Positions 7,071-14,012 of a stretch of 22,361 nucleotides of DNA are shown piece by piece. The notes under the pieces are model-generated. The model was not told where the DNA came from and did not search any database. It worked only from the letters and a program-made list of their open reading frames with translations. The stretch comes from an uncultured Blautia sp. (GTDB lineage: Bacteria; Bacillota; Clostridia; Lachnospirales; Lachnospiraceae), in contig CAKROW010000044.1 of NCBI GenBank assembly GCA_934373235.1, positions 1 to 22,361 of the forward strand, written 5' to 3'. Positions within the stretch are counted from its first letter, which is position 1, and each line of letters starts with the position of its first letter. The position numbers were made by a program, and so were the translations under genes.

Positions 7071-8045
7071 TTATCCCCTTTCTGCCACGATCCCTGGCTC
7101 TACATCATCAAAGGTAAAGCTGGTAAGCGGACCCTTTGACTCCGCATCCTCGCCAGCCTGGTACTCACCGTAAAACTCATCAATATCCTTGATAAATTTC
7201 CGGTTAAAGAGATGAAGCGGAATTCCCTGTGGGCAGACTCTGCTGCACTCTCCACAGTCCGTACATCTTCCAGCTACGTGGAATGCACGGATCACATGGA
7301 ACATTTTTTCCTCAAAGGAATCCACATTTGCCTTCTGTGCACTGTCAAACTTGTTGCTGTCAAAAACACATTTGCGGCAGCTGCAGGCCGGACATACATT
7401 GCGGCAGGCATTGCAGCGAATGCATTTGCTCAGCTCACTCTGCCAGAATGCGAATTTTTCTTCCGGGCTCATTGCCTCGATCCACTCCACTTCTGTAAAA
7501 CGGTCCGCATCCTTTGTCTCCTTTGACTCACCGATCAGCTCATCGTAAATCTTATGCTCTTTTCCTTTACATACATGGCAGCGTTCCAGCATGGCATCTT
7601 TGTATGCACAGGTTTTTTCTCCGTAAACAGTATCCACAGTCAGTGTCTCTGCATCTCCGGTAATCTCTGCTCCGGAAATTCCCCGGATACCCTTGATCCC
7701 CATTTTGCGGATCTTTTCAATATCCAGCTTTCCTTTACAGCCAACACCTACGATATATGCTTTTTCTCTGTCCACACGATGCTCTTTCAAAAGCTGGTTA
7801 AAGCTGTATGTATCGCAGGGCTTCAGACAGACCATGGTTTTTCCTTCCAGCTTGGAAGCTTCGATCATATATTTGCTTAAATTGGCACCGCAGAATCCAT
7901 CATAGACAAAATCCTCCAGAGATTCCGGTGTCTCAAAATAGGCCGGTTCCGGATTAAAGGCAAGATCTCCGGCTTTCCACCCAAGAACCCGGGCTACCGT
8001 GCCATCTGCAAGCAGTTCCTTTGCACGTTTTATCAGCTCCTGCAT
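7071..8045 (-). CDS. flxC: Fe-S electron-transfer protein FlxC-like (4Fe-4S dicluster)
   Basis: This protein of 324 residues has two [4Fe-4S] motifs near its C-terminus: C208, C211, C214, C218 (CIRCNACRNVC, then more cysteines in PACSCRKC) and C261, C264, C267, C271 (CTDCGECSRVC). The N-terminal 200 residues contain CLKPCDT (73-79), GVGCKGK (100-106) and CHVC (156-159), a layout like the F420-hydrogenase beta-subunit/AsrA-like group, suggesting another buried cluster. No flavin motif is evident. It would relay electrons between FlxB/FlxA and FlxD-HdrA. It overlaps the flxD gene by 13 bases and has GGAGG eight bases before its ATG. The exact correspondence to Desulfovibrio FlxC is inferred from order and domain type. 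Confidence 0.75.
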   Translation of the reverse strand: MQELIKRAKELLADGTVARVLGWKAGDLAFNPEPAYFETPESLEDFVYDGFCGANLSKYMIEASKLEGKTMVCLKPCDTYSFNQLLKEHRVDREKAYIVGVGCKGKLDIEKIRKMGIKGIRGISGAEITGDAETLTVDTVYGEKTCAYKDAMLERCHVCKGKEHKIYDELIGESKETKDADRFTEVEWIEAMSPEEKFAFWQSELSKCIRCNACRNVCPACSCRKCVFDSNKFDSAQKANVDSFEEKMFHVIRAFHVAGRCTDCGECSRVCPQGIPLHLFNRKFIKDIDEFYGEYQAGEDAESKGPLTSFTFDDVEPGIVAERG

Positions 8046-8476
8046 CTTATGTCCTCCAATCTCACGTTTTTACCAAGAGAGTGGATCTTCTCAACAAACT
8101 CATTCATAGTCTGTGAAAATTTCACGCCCTCTGCAGCAGATACCCATTCCACACGTGTTCTTCCGTTTTCCACACCAATATAATCCAGCATTGAAAACAG
8201 AAGTGTCATACGTCTTCTTGCATAATAGTTTCCGGTACTGTAATGACAGTCTCCCGGATGGCATCCGCACATGATCACACCATCGGCTCCTTTTTCAAAG
8301 GCACGGAGGATGAACATGGGATTGACACGGCAGGAACATGGAACACGGATGATCTTTACATCCGCCGGATAGCTCAAACGGCTGCTTCCTGCAAGGTCTG
8401 CTCCGGCGTAACTACACCAGTTACAGCAGAATGCCACGATCTTTGGTCTGAATTCTTCCTTTGTTTCTATCGACAT
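8033..8476 (-). CDS. flxD: MvhD/FlxD family [2Fe-2S] protein linking electron donor to HdrA
   Basis: The family (MvhD in methanogens, FlxD in Flx systems) joins an electron-donating module to HdrA through a [2Fe-2S] cluster. Signatures seen are AFCCNWCSYAGADLAG near the N-terminus, PCSCRVNP, and GCHPGDCHYSTGNYYARRR, all close to family consensus. The open frame extends 33 codons further upstream but that part overlaps hdrA and is not conserved in character. The ATG at 8476 has GGAGGTGG ten bases upstream, giving 147 residues, a normal length. It overlaps hdrA by ten bases and flxC by 13. No hydrogenase subunits (MvhA, MvhG) are nearby, so the donor should be the FlxABC diaphorase. Confidence 0.9.
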   Translation of the reverse strand: MSIETKEEFRPKIVAFCCNWCSYAGADLAGSSRLSYPADVKIIRVPCSCRVNPMFILRAFEKGADGVIMCGCHPGDCHYSTGNYYARRRMTLLFSMLDYIGVENGRTRVEWVSAAEGVKFSQTMNEFVEKIHSLGKNVRLEDIRCRS

Positions 8477-10455
8477 ATTGCATCCACCTCCGCGATAATC
8501 TGTCTGTTGGAGAAGCCCTGAAGGTCCATGGCTCCTGACGGGCAGGCTACTGTGCAGGCACCGCAGCCCTGGCAAAGTGCTGTATTGACAACCGCAACTC
8601 TTCTTGTCTCACGGATACCGTGATCGTTGACCTGTTTCTCCTCATAGGAAATCGCTCCGTAAGGACATACATTTGCACAGGTAGAGCATCCGTTACAGAG
8701 AAGCTCGTCGGATTTTGCCGTACATGGATTGGTGGTCAGCTTGTCCTTTGCAAGCAGTCCTATAGCCTTTACAGCCGCAGCTCCTGCCTGGGCAACAGTC
8801 TCCGGGATATCCTTTGGTCCCTGGCACACACCGGAAAGGAAAATTCCTGCTGTGGGTGATTCTACAGGACGAAGCTTTGCATGGGCTTCTGTAAGGAAGT
8901 TGTTGGTGTCAATACTTGCAGTAAGCATGGTAGCGATCTTACGTACATCCGGATTCGGTTCAATGGCTGTTGCAAGAACTACCATATCTGCTTTCTTAAA
9001 GATCTGCTTATTATCAAGAAGATCCGAGCCCTGAACAAGAAGTGTTCCATCCGGCTGCGGGATTACTTTTCCTACCTGACCTTTGATGTAGTTTACGTTA
9101 TACTGCTCAACTGCTCTTCTGTAAAACTCATCGAAGTTTTTACCAGGTGTACGGACATCAATATAAAATACCGTCACATTGGTATCCGGATATTTATCAC
9201 GGATCAGCATGGCATGCTTAGCTGTGTACATACAGCAGATCTTGGAACAGTATGGCTTTCCACGGTCATCGGAGCAACGGCTTCCAACACACTGGATAAA
9301 TACGATCTCCTTGGGTGCTTTTCCATCGGAGAGGCGCTCAAGATGTCCTTTTGTAGGTCCTGCAGCATTCATGATACGCTCCAGCTCCAGAGATGTGATC
9401 ACATCCTTGCTCTGGCTGTATGCATATTCATCATATTTGTCAAGCTTGATGGTATCAAATCCGGTTGCCACCACGATCGCTCCGTATTTCTGTGTTACGA
9501 TCTCATCCTGCTGATCGTAATCAATGGCTCCTGCCTGACATACTTTGGAGCAGACACCACATTTGCCTGTCTTAAATTTCAGGCAATGCTCTCTGTCGAT
9601 CACAGGAACATTTGGAATTGCCTGTGCAAACGGAGTATAGATAGCTGACCGGTTGTTCAGCCCTCTGTTGAACTCATTGGGAATCTTTTTGGAAGGACAT
9701 TTTTCCTGGCAGACTCCACAGCCTGTACATTTGTCCATGTTGACACTTCGCGCTTTTTTGCGGATATCAACAGTAAAATCTCCTACAAAACCTGCAACTT
9801 TTTCTACTTCACTGTATGTATAGATATTGATCTTTTCGTGAGCTGCAGCCTCTACCATTTTCGGGGTAAGGATACATGCGGAGCAGTCCAGAGTGGGGAA
9901 GGTTTTGTCAAGCTGTGACATTCTTCCGCCGATACTTGGCGTTTTTTCCACAATATCAACTTCATAACCTGCATCAGCAATATCAAGAGCTGTCTGGATT
10001 CCGGCGATACCGCCTCCGATGATCAGTGCTCTCTTTGTAACCTGGCTTTCTCCCGGCTGAAGAGGAGCGTTTAAATTTACCTTTGCTACTGCTGCTCTTG
10101 CAAGGATCACTGCCTTCTCCGTAGCCTCCTGCATATCCTTGTGGATCCAGGAACAATGCTCACGGATGTTTGCGATCTCCACCATATATGGATTCAGGCC
10201 GGCCTTTTCCGCTGCTTTACGGAAAGTTGCCTCATGCATACGCGGAGAACAGGAACAGACAACCACTCCTGTGAGATTTTTTTCACGGATGGCTTCCTGG
10301 ATCCTGGACTGGCCTGCCTCGGAACACATATACTGATAATCCTCGGCATGGACAACTCCCGGCTCTTTTGCAATGATCTCCACAACCTTTTTTACATCTA
10401 CCGTAGCGGCAATATTACTTCCGCAATGACAGACAAATACACCGATTCTCTGCAC
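8467..10455 (-). CDS. hdrA: HdrA, FAD/Fe-S subunit of a heterodisulfide reductase-like complex
   Basis: HdrA holds the FAD that bifurcates electrons in studied HdrABC complexes. From the GTG at 10455 the protein has 662 residues. It shows the N-terminal HdrA region with VCHCGSN (8-14) and VCSCSPRMHE (66-75), an FAD site IIGGGIAG (145-152), [4Fe-4S] motifs CTGCGVCQEKC (243-253) and CGVCSKVC (299-306), a cysteine group in SRCSDDRGKPYCSKICC (392-408), and a C-terminal two-cluster ferredoxin domain (CNGCSTCANVC 587-597, CQGCGACTVAC 628-638). The GTG start is preferred over the open frame reaching 10485 because GGAGGTGAGAAA stands directly before it and it begins four bases after hdrC. The C-terminal ferredoxin domain is where low-potential electrons would leave to ferredoxin (inference from methanogen HdrA). 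Confidence 0.92.
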   Translation of the reverse strand: MQRIGVFVCHCGSNIAATVDVKKVVEIIAKEPGVVHAEDYQYMCSEAGQSRIQEAIREKNLTGVVVCSCSPRMHEATFRKAAEKAGLNPYMVEIANIREHCSWIHKDMQEATEKAVILARAAVAKVNLNAPLQPGESQVTKRALIIGGGIAGIQTALDIADAGYEVDIVEKTPSIGGRMSQLDKTFPTLDCSACILTPKMVEAAAHEKINIYTYSEVEKVAGFVGDFTVDIRKKARSVNMDKCTGCGVCQEKCPSKKIPNEFNRGLNNRSAIYTPFAQAIPNVPVIDREHCLKFKTGKCGVCSKVCQAGAIDYDQQDEIVTQKYGAIVVATGFDTIKLDKYDEYAYSQSKDVITSLELERIMNAAGPTKGHLERLSDGKAPKEIVFIQCVGSRCSDDRGKPYCSKICCMYTAKHAMLIRDKYPDTNVTVFYIDVRTPGKNFDEFYRRAVEQYNVNYIKGQVGKVIPQPDGTLLVQGSDLLDNKQIFKKADMVVLATAIEPNPDVRKIATMLTASIDTNNFLTEAHAKLRPVESPTAGIFLSGVCQGPKDIPETVAQAGAAAVKAIGLLAKDKLTTNPCTAKSDELLCNGCSTCANVCPYGAISYEEKQVNDHGIRETRRVAVVNTALCQGCGACTVACPSGAMDLQGFSNRQIIAEVDAICR

Positions 10456-10459
10456 TTTC

Positions 10460-10849
10460 TCACCTCCTGTATCTTCTGAACGCACTTACAAGCAGCTGCT
10501 GAGGAAGCTCCGGATCAAGAAGTTCCGGAATTTCATTTGGCGAAAGATAGTCGCCGCCCTTTTCCCGGACAACCAGCTGTCTTGCCCCGTCAATGATCTT
10601 TCCGGGTTTTACGTCTCTCGGACAGCGCTCCACACAGGCAAAGCAGGAAAGACATTTCCACAGGGATGCTGAATTTACAAGTGCTTCGATATTTTCATTG
10701 ATCACGTAGGACACAAACTGATGAGGCTTGATATCCATCTCGTCAAAGGATGGGCAGGTGGCAGAGCATTTGCCACACTTCATACATTTCAAAGGATTGG
10801 TCCCGCTGATCTCTTTTATTTTTTCCGCAGCAGAATGGTTATCTCTCAT
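10460..10849 (-). CDS. hdrC: HdrC, 4Fe-4S dicluster subunit
   Basis: This small Fe-S protein carries electrons from HdrA to HdrB. Two CxxCxxCxxxC motifs are visible: CMKCGKCSATC beginning at C22 and CLSCFACVERC beginning at C66. At 129 residues it is shorter than methanogen HdrC by some tens of residues, but both cluster domains are complete. Its ATG overlaps the hdrB stop in an ATGA junction, a sign of coupled translation. Downstream, the hdrA GTG follows four bases after the stop. Confidence 0.9.
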   Translation of the reverse strand: MRDNHSAAEKIKEISGTNPLKCMKCGKCSATCPSFDEMDIKPHQFVSYVINENIEALVNSASLWKCLSCFACVERCPRDVKPGKIIDGARQLVVREKGGDYLSPNEIPELLDPELPQQLLVSAFRRYRR

Positions 10850-11649
10850 TTTGCCACCTCCTCTTTGACGCCAAGGGCTTCTGCCAGAAGCTCTGTAAAA
10901 TAGTAAACCGGCATTTTATTTCCGGAATTTTTATTCAGATTGTATTTGCAGAGCGGACAGGCAGTGATCAGCATATCTGCGCCAAAGCCTGCTGCGCTTT
11001 CTTCAATCTTTTCACACATATTCTGTGACATTTCTTTTTCTTTCAGGGATATATATCCTCCACAGCATTCATTTCTGTAAGGATAGATCACAGGCTCAGC
11101 GCCAAGGGCACGGATAAAATCCTCCATGATCCTTGGATTTTCCGGATCATCAAATGCCATGATCTTTCCAGGTCTCAGAAGCAGACAGCCATAATAGGCT
11201 CCGATCTTCTTTCCGGTAAGAGGATTTACTACTTTTTCTTTCAGTTTATCAAAACCGACTCTGTCTCGGAGAACCTCCAGATAATGGAGAACGGTTGTCT
11301 CTCCTTCATAGGGAGCTTCCAGCTGCATATAATTGTTGGCTCTGGTCCGGATATCTTCCACATTTTTCATATCATCATTGACACGCTTGATCACATGATG
11401 ACAGGCTGAGCAGATCGTCACCAGATCCTGGCCTTTTTCTTTTGCCTGGTTCAGCGCACGGACGGAGGAAAGCTTTGTGGCGATCTCATCTGTGCCAAGC
11501 GGATAAACACCACCGCAGCACTGCCAGTCCTGGATCTCCTCAAGCTCAAACCCAAGGGCTGCGGCACTGGCTCTGGCATACTCATCCAGATCCCTGGCCT
11601 TTGTTCTCAGGGTGCAACCCGGATAATAACTGTACTTCATACCTTTCAT
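10846..11649 (-). CDS. hdrB: HdrB, two-CCG-domain subunit
   Basis: HdrB of methanogens binds two non-cubane [4Fe-4S] clusters and reduces the CoM-CoB heterodisulfide. Both CCG motifs are complete here: C12, C44, C45, C80, C83, and C155, C195, C196, C231, C234. Length (267 residues) is slightly under the family norm. A bacterium of this type is not expected to have CoM-CoB disulfide, so HdrB either reduces another disulfide or, more likely in this operon, passes electrons to the FrdAB pair, as the HdrB-like half of TfrB does in thiol:fumarate reductase (inference). This is the first gene of the operon, about 65 bases after the predicted transcription start. The ribosome site is AGAAAGGATA just before the ATG at 11649; M4 (11640) is a possible alternative start. 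Confidence 0.88.
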   Translation of the reverse strand: MKGMKYSYYPGCTLRTKARDLDEYARASAAALGFELEEIQDWQCCGGVYPLGTDEIATKLSSVRALNQAKEKGQDLVTICSACHHVIKRVNDDMKNVEDIRTRANNYMQLEAPYEGETTVLHYLEVLRDRVGFDKLKEKVVNPLTGKKIGAYYGCLLLRPGKIMAFDDPENPRIMEDFIRALGAEPVIYPYRNECCGGYISLKEKEMSQNMCEKIEESAAGFGADMLITACPLCKYNLNKNSGNKMPVYYFTELLAEALGVKEEVAK

Positions 11650-11706
11650 TATCCTTTCTTAGTCTAAAATCTGACGTTATTTATTGTAGATATTTTTGTT
11701 CATGTA

Positions 11707-11724
11707 TTGTTTTTTTTTTAACAA
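11707..11724. promoter_or_regulatory. Rex-like operator at the hdr-flx-frd-fum promoter
   Basis: The 18-mer TTGTTTTTTTTTTAACAA fits the clostridial Rex consensus TTGTTAAnnnnTTAACAA except for two positions (AA read as TT in the left half). It is the core of a wider inverted repeat, CATGTATTGTT (11701-11711) with AACAATATATG (11720-11730). It overlaps the -10 box and the predicted start point, the position of a repressor site. Rex releases DNA at high NADH, which would fit an NADH-consuming fumarate reductase. The rex gene is not in the window. Confidence 0.6.
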
Positions 11725-11751
11725 TATATGAATAAAAAAATGAAATCTCAA
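11723..11751 (-). promoter_or_regulatory. Promoter of the hdr-flx-frd-fum operon
   Basis: Minus-strand TTGAGA (11751-11746) and TATATT (11728-11723) are separated by 17 bases; each differs from consensus at one position. The predicted start near 11716 gives a leader of about 65 bases. No other gene start or terminator intervenes before hdrB. Confidence 0.7.
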
Positions 11752-12038
11752 CTAACACTTATTTGAGTTTTTTTATCAATTTGCACCCAAATAAAAGAGA
11801 AAAACACTCTTCCTCCGCAATTAAGAAGTGTATTAGCTCGATTTCCGAAATCATCATATCATGTTAATTCTGTTTCGACAATACTTTTTACTTATTTTAT
11901 GTGTTTTTTTTAACGTACTTTTGAAAAATCTTATCATTTTTTCCTGATTTATGTTGCCACACCGGCTGTTCTCATAATACAATAAATTCCCTTTTTTACA
12001 AAAATGGCTTATCCTGAATCCTTCTGATCCGTACAAAA
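11752..12038. other. AT-rich intergenic stretch without a supported gene
   Basis: Between the operon promoter and the terminator of the hydro-lyase operon no credible coding region is visible. The stretch holds a hairpin with a T-rich tail at 11804-11831 and a 13-base palindrome GATTTCCGAAATC at 11840-11852, which could be a regulator site. A 60-residue open frame on the minus strand (11854-12036) has no recognisable features and no good ribosome site. Confidence 0.6.
11804..11831 (-). terminator. Possible second terminator or attenuator hairpin
   Basis: On the minus strand ACACTTCTT and AAGAGTGT pair (8 bp with one bulged base) around a loop containing GCGGAGG, followed by TTTTCTCTTTTAT. 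It is upstream of the operon promoter, so it would act on readthrough from the hydro-lyase operon or on an unseen small transcript. The stem is short and AT-rich, hence low confidence. Confidence 0.4.
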
Positions 12039-12074
12039 AAAGACAGACTGACGACTCTGCGTAAATCTGTCTTT
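12039..12074 (-). terminator. Intrinsic terminator of the LeuDC-like operon
   Basis: Minus strand AAAGACAGA (12074-12066) pairs perfectly with TCTGTCTTT (12047-12039), and the T-run continues to TTTTTTT at the 3' side. An inner ACG/CGT stem may extend the fold. It lies about 60 bases after the stop of the last hydro-lyase gene. Confidence 0.85.
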
Positions 12075-12132
12075 CTCATACGTTTCTTTATCTGTTTCTG
12101 CCAGCAGTATCTCTCTGCGGATCTTCTGCTTC

Positions 12133-13377
12133 TTATTCTGGCATTACGATCTTTCCTGCAACGGCACAGGCTGCTGCCGTTTTCGGAGATGCCAGATAGA
12201 TCTGAACCTTGGAAGTTCCCATACGTCCCAGAAAATTACGATTGTTGGTTGCAACAACCTTCTCACCGTCTGTCAGGATTCCTCCGGTCCTTCCACAGCA
12301 AAGACCGCAGCCCGGATGTGTAATGATAGCACCTGCCTCGGCAAGCGTATCCAGAATACCAAGTTCAATGGCCTGACGATAGATCTTGCGGCTGGCAGGA
12401 GTTACGATCAGCTTTACAAAGTCTGCGACTTTTTTGCCCTTAAGGACTTCTGCTGCTGCCATCAGGTCTTCCAGACGTCCATTTGTACAGGAACCGATGA
12501 ATACCTGGTCGATGGTCTCTCCCTGAAGCTCGCTGACATCACGGATCTTGTCCACCTGGGACGGACATGCCATTACCGGCACAAAATCCTCTGCCTTATA
12601 AGTCATGGTCTTCATATAAACGGCGTCTTCGTCGCCCACAAGGCTCTTCTGGAACTCATCAAGCTCCGTCTCACAGTAAGCGGCAGTCTTTTCATCCGGT
12701 GTGAAAAGTGCACATTTTGCGCCCGCCTCGATTGCCATGTTTGCCATGGTCATACGGCTTGCCACAGACATTTTTTCAATGGTACTTCCTGAAAATTCCA
12801 GTGCACGGTAAGTAGCGCCATCTGCACGAAGGTCACCGATCAGGCGGAGGATGATATCCTTGGACATGACATTCTCCGGAAGTTCTCCATCGATCACAAC
12901 TTTAATGGTTTCCGGAACCTTGATCCACATGGTTCCTGTTCCCAGGATGCTGGCCATCTCTGTATATCCGATACCGGAAGAAAACGCGCCGACACATCCG
13001 TAAGTGGTAGTATGACTGTCTGTACCAAATACAATATTGCCAGGTTTTACGTAACCAGCCTCTGTCATAAGCTGATGGCAGATACCGTCACTTCTGTGTA
13101 CGTTTTTCATGCCATATTTGGCTGCAAAAGCATCTCCCACATGGAAATGTCTGGTATCATCCTGCTGACTTGCAGGTACAAGATGGTCATAGATCAGAAC
13201 AACCTTGTCCGGATCCCACAGCTTCTGAAAGCCCATCTCCTCAAATTTATCCGCTACAAACGGAATAAAGATATCATGGATCATCACTCTGTCCACATTG
13301 ACCGTCACGATATCGCCAGGCTTTACTGCCTTGCCTGTGTTATGTCTGATAATTTTCTCAATGATCGTCTCACCCAT
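12133..13377 (-). CDS. Aconitase-superfamily hydro-lyase, large subunit (LeuC/HacA-like), pair 1
   Basis: This is the Fe-S subunit of a two-subunit isomerase/dehydratase. The three cluster ligands are C297 in GSCTNGR, and C357 and C360 in HPGCGLCCG. FGTDSHTTTYG (117-127) and SDGICHQ (96-102) are substrate/cluster landmarks. At 414 residues it belongs to the short LeuC group of archaea and Clostridia that includes isopropylmalate isomerase, homoaconitase and 2,3-dimethylmalate dehydratase. It partners with the small subunit encoded 22 bases upstream. AAAGGAG lies before the ATG. No leuA or leuB is nearby, so leucine synthesis is not demonstrated; the substrate is open. Last gene of its operon. 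Confidence 0.85.
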   Translation of the reverse strand: MGETIIEKIIRHNTGKAVKPGDIVTVNVDRVMIHDIFIPFVADKFEEMGFQKLWDPDKVVLIYDHLVPASQQDDTRHFHVGDAFAAKYGMKNVHRSDGICHQLMTEAGYVKPGNIVFGTDSHTTTYGCVGAFSSGIGYTEMASILGTGTMWIKVPETIKVVIDGELPENVMSKDIILRLIGDLRADGATYRALEFSGSTIEKMSVASRMTMANMAIEAGAKCALFTPDEKTAAYCETELDEFQKSLVGDEDAVYMKTMTYKAEDFVPVMACPSQVDKIRDVSELQGETIDQVFIGSCTNGRLEDLMAAAEVLKGKKVADFVKLIVTPASRKIYRQAIELGILDTLAEAGAIITHPGCGLCCGRTGGILTDGEKVVATNNRNFLGRMGTSKVQIYLASPKTAAACAVAGKIVMPE

Positions 13378-13399
13378 TATTTCTTCTCCTTTCCGTTCC

Positions 13400-13891
13400 T
13401 TAGTCCAGGCCGTTCAGCTTACGCATGGCTTTTACCAGTCCGCCAGCCTGGATGATGTTCATCAGATTCTCCGGAAGAGAAGCGATCGGGTACTGTTTTC
13501 CATTGTGATCCACATGTTCATTCATTACTACGGTAACCTGATCTCCCTCCTTAACATTGTCGTGAAGATCCGGCTGCTCAATAAGAAGAAGGCCGTTATT
13601 GATGGAGTTGCGGAAAAAGATCCGGGCAAAGGATTTCGCAATGACACACTGCACACCCAGTGCCTTAATGATCTCCGGTGCCTGCTCTCTGGAGGAACCG
13701 CAGCCAAAGTTCTTTCCTGCTACAATAATATCGCCCTTTTGGATCTGTCCCGCCAGCTCCGGACGAAGGGGACTGAATCCGTACTGTTTCATATCGTCAA
13801 TGGTTTTCAGTGCCAGATACTCGGTCGGGATGATGATATCTGTGTCGATATCATCTCCAAGTACCCACACTTTTCCTGTAAATGCTTCCAT
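13400..13891 (-). CDS. Aconitase-superfamily hydro-lyase, small subunit (LeuD-like), pair 1
   Basis: This is the swivelling domain partner of the large subunit downstream. Family motifs are DDIDTDIIIP near the N-terminus, NFGCGSSREQAPE in the middle and SFARIFFRN after it. The loop after IIP that reads substrate is EYLAL here; the classes I know are YLNT or YLVY in isopropylmalate isomerases and YLRT in archaeal homoaconitase, so specificity is not assigned. The frame opens two codons earlier with a GTG, but GGAG is eight bases before the ATG at 13891, giving 163 residues. The ribosome site follows directly after the 3' arm of the stem-loop at 13909-13977. Confidence 0.85.
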   Translation of the reverse strand: MEAFTGKVWVLGDDIDTDIIIPTEYLALKTIDDMKQYGFSPLRPELAGQIQKGDIIVAGKNFGCGSSREQAPEIIKALGVQCVIAKSFARIFFRNSINNGLLLIEQPDLHDNVKEGDQVTVVMNEHVDHNGKQYPIASLPENLMNIIQAGGLVKAMRKLNGLD

Positions 13892-13908
13892 ATGCACATC
13901 TCCTATTT

Positions 13909-13977
13909 ATTTCATTCCGGATTGCCAGGCAAAATAAACCACCCTTTCCTGTTTCAGTACTTCACCCGGAATGAAAT
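13909..13977 (-). promoter_or_regulatory. Structured RNA leader or intercistronic stem-loop before pair 1
   Basis: A perfect 12-bp stem (ATTTCATTCCGG at 13909-13920 with its complement at 13966-13977) encloses 45 bases that contain a further possible CAGG/CCTG stem around AAAGGGTGG. The 3' arm ends three bases before AGGAG of the pair 1 small subunit. It could be a processing or stabilising hairpin between the two gene pairs or a ligand-sensing leader. I do not recognise it as a named riboswitch. Confidence 0.5.
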
Positions 13978-14012
13978 GTTATCTATGATTTCTGAATATC
14001 TATTTGAAGGTT

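Noticed and set aside
8033..10849. Hydrogenase-linked MvhADG-HdrABC complex
   Set aside because: Only the MvhD-type subunit is present; no NiFe hydrogenase genes are in the window and a NAD(H) diaphorase takes their place.
11748..11807. A 19-codon GTG-initiated small frame with GGAGG four bases upstream
   Set aside because: The ribosome-like GGAGG lies in the loop of a hairpin, and the frame runs into the -35 box of the next promoter; there is no sign of selection on the peptide.
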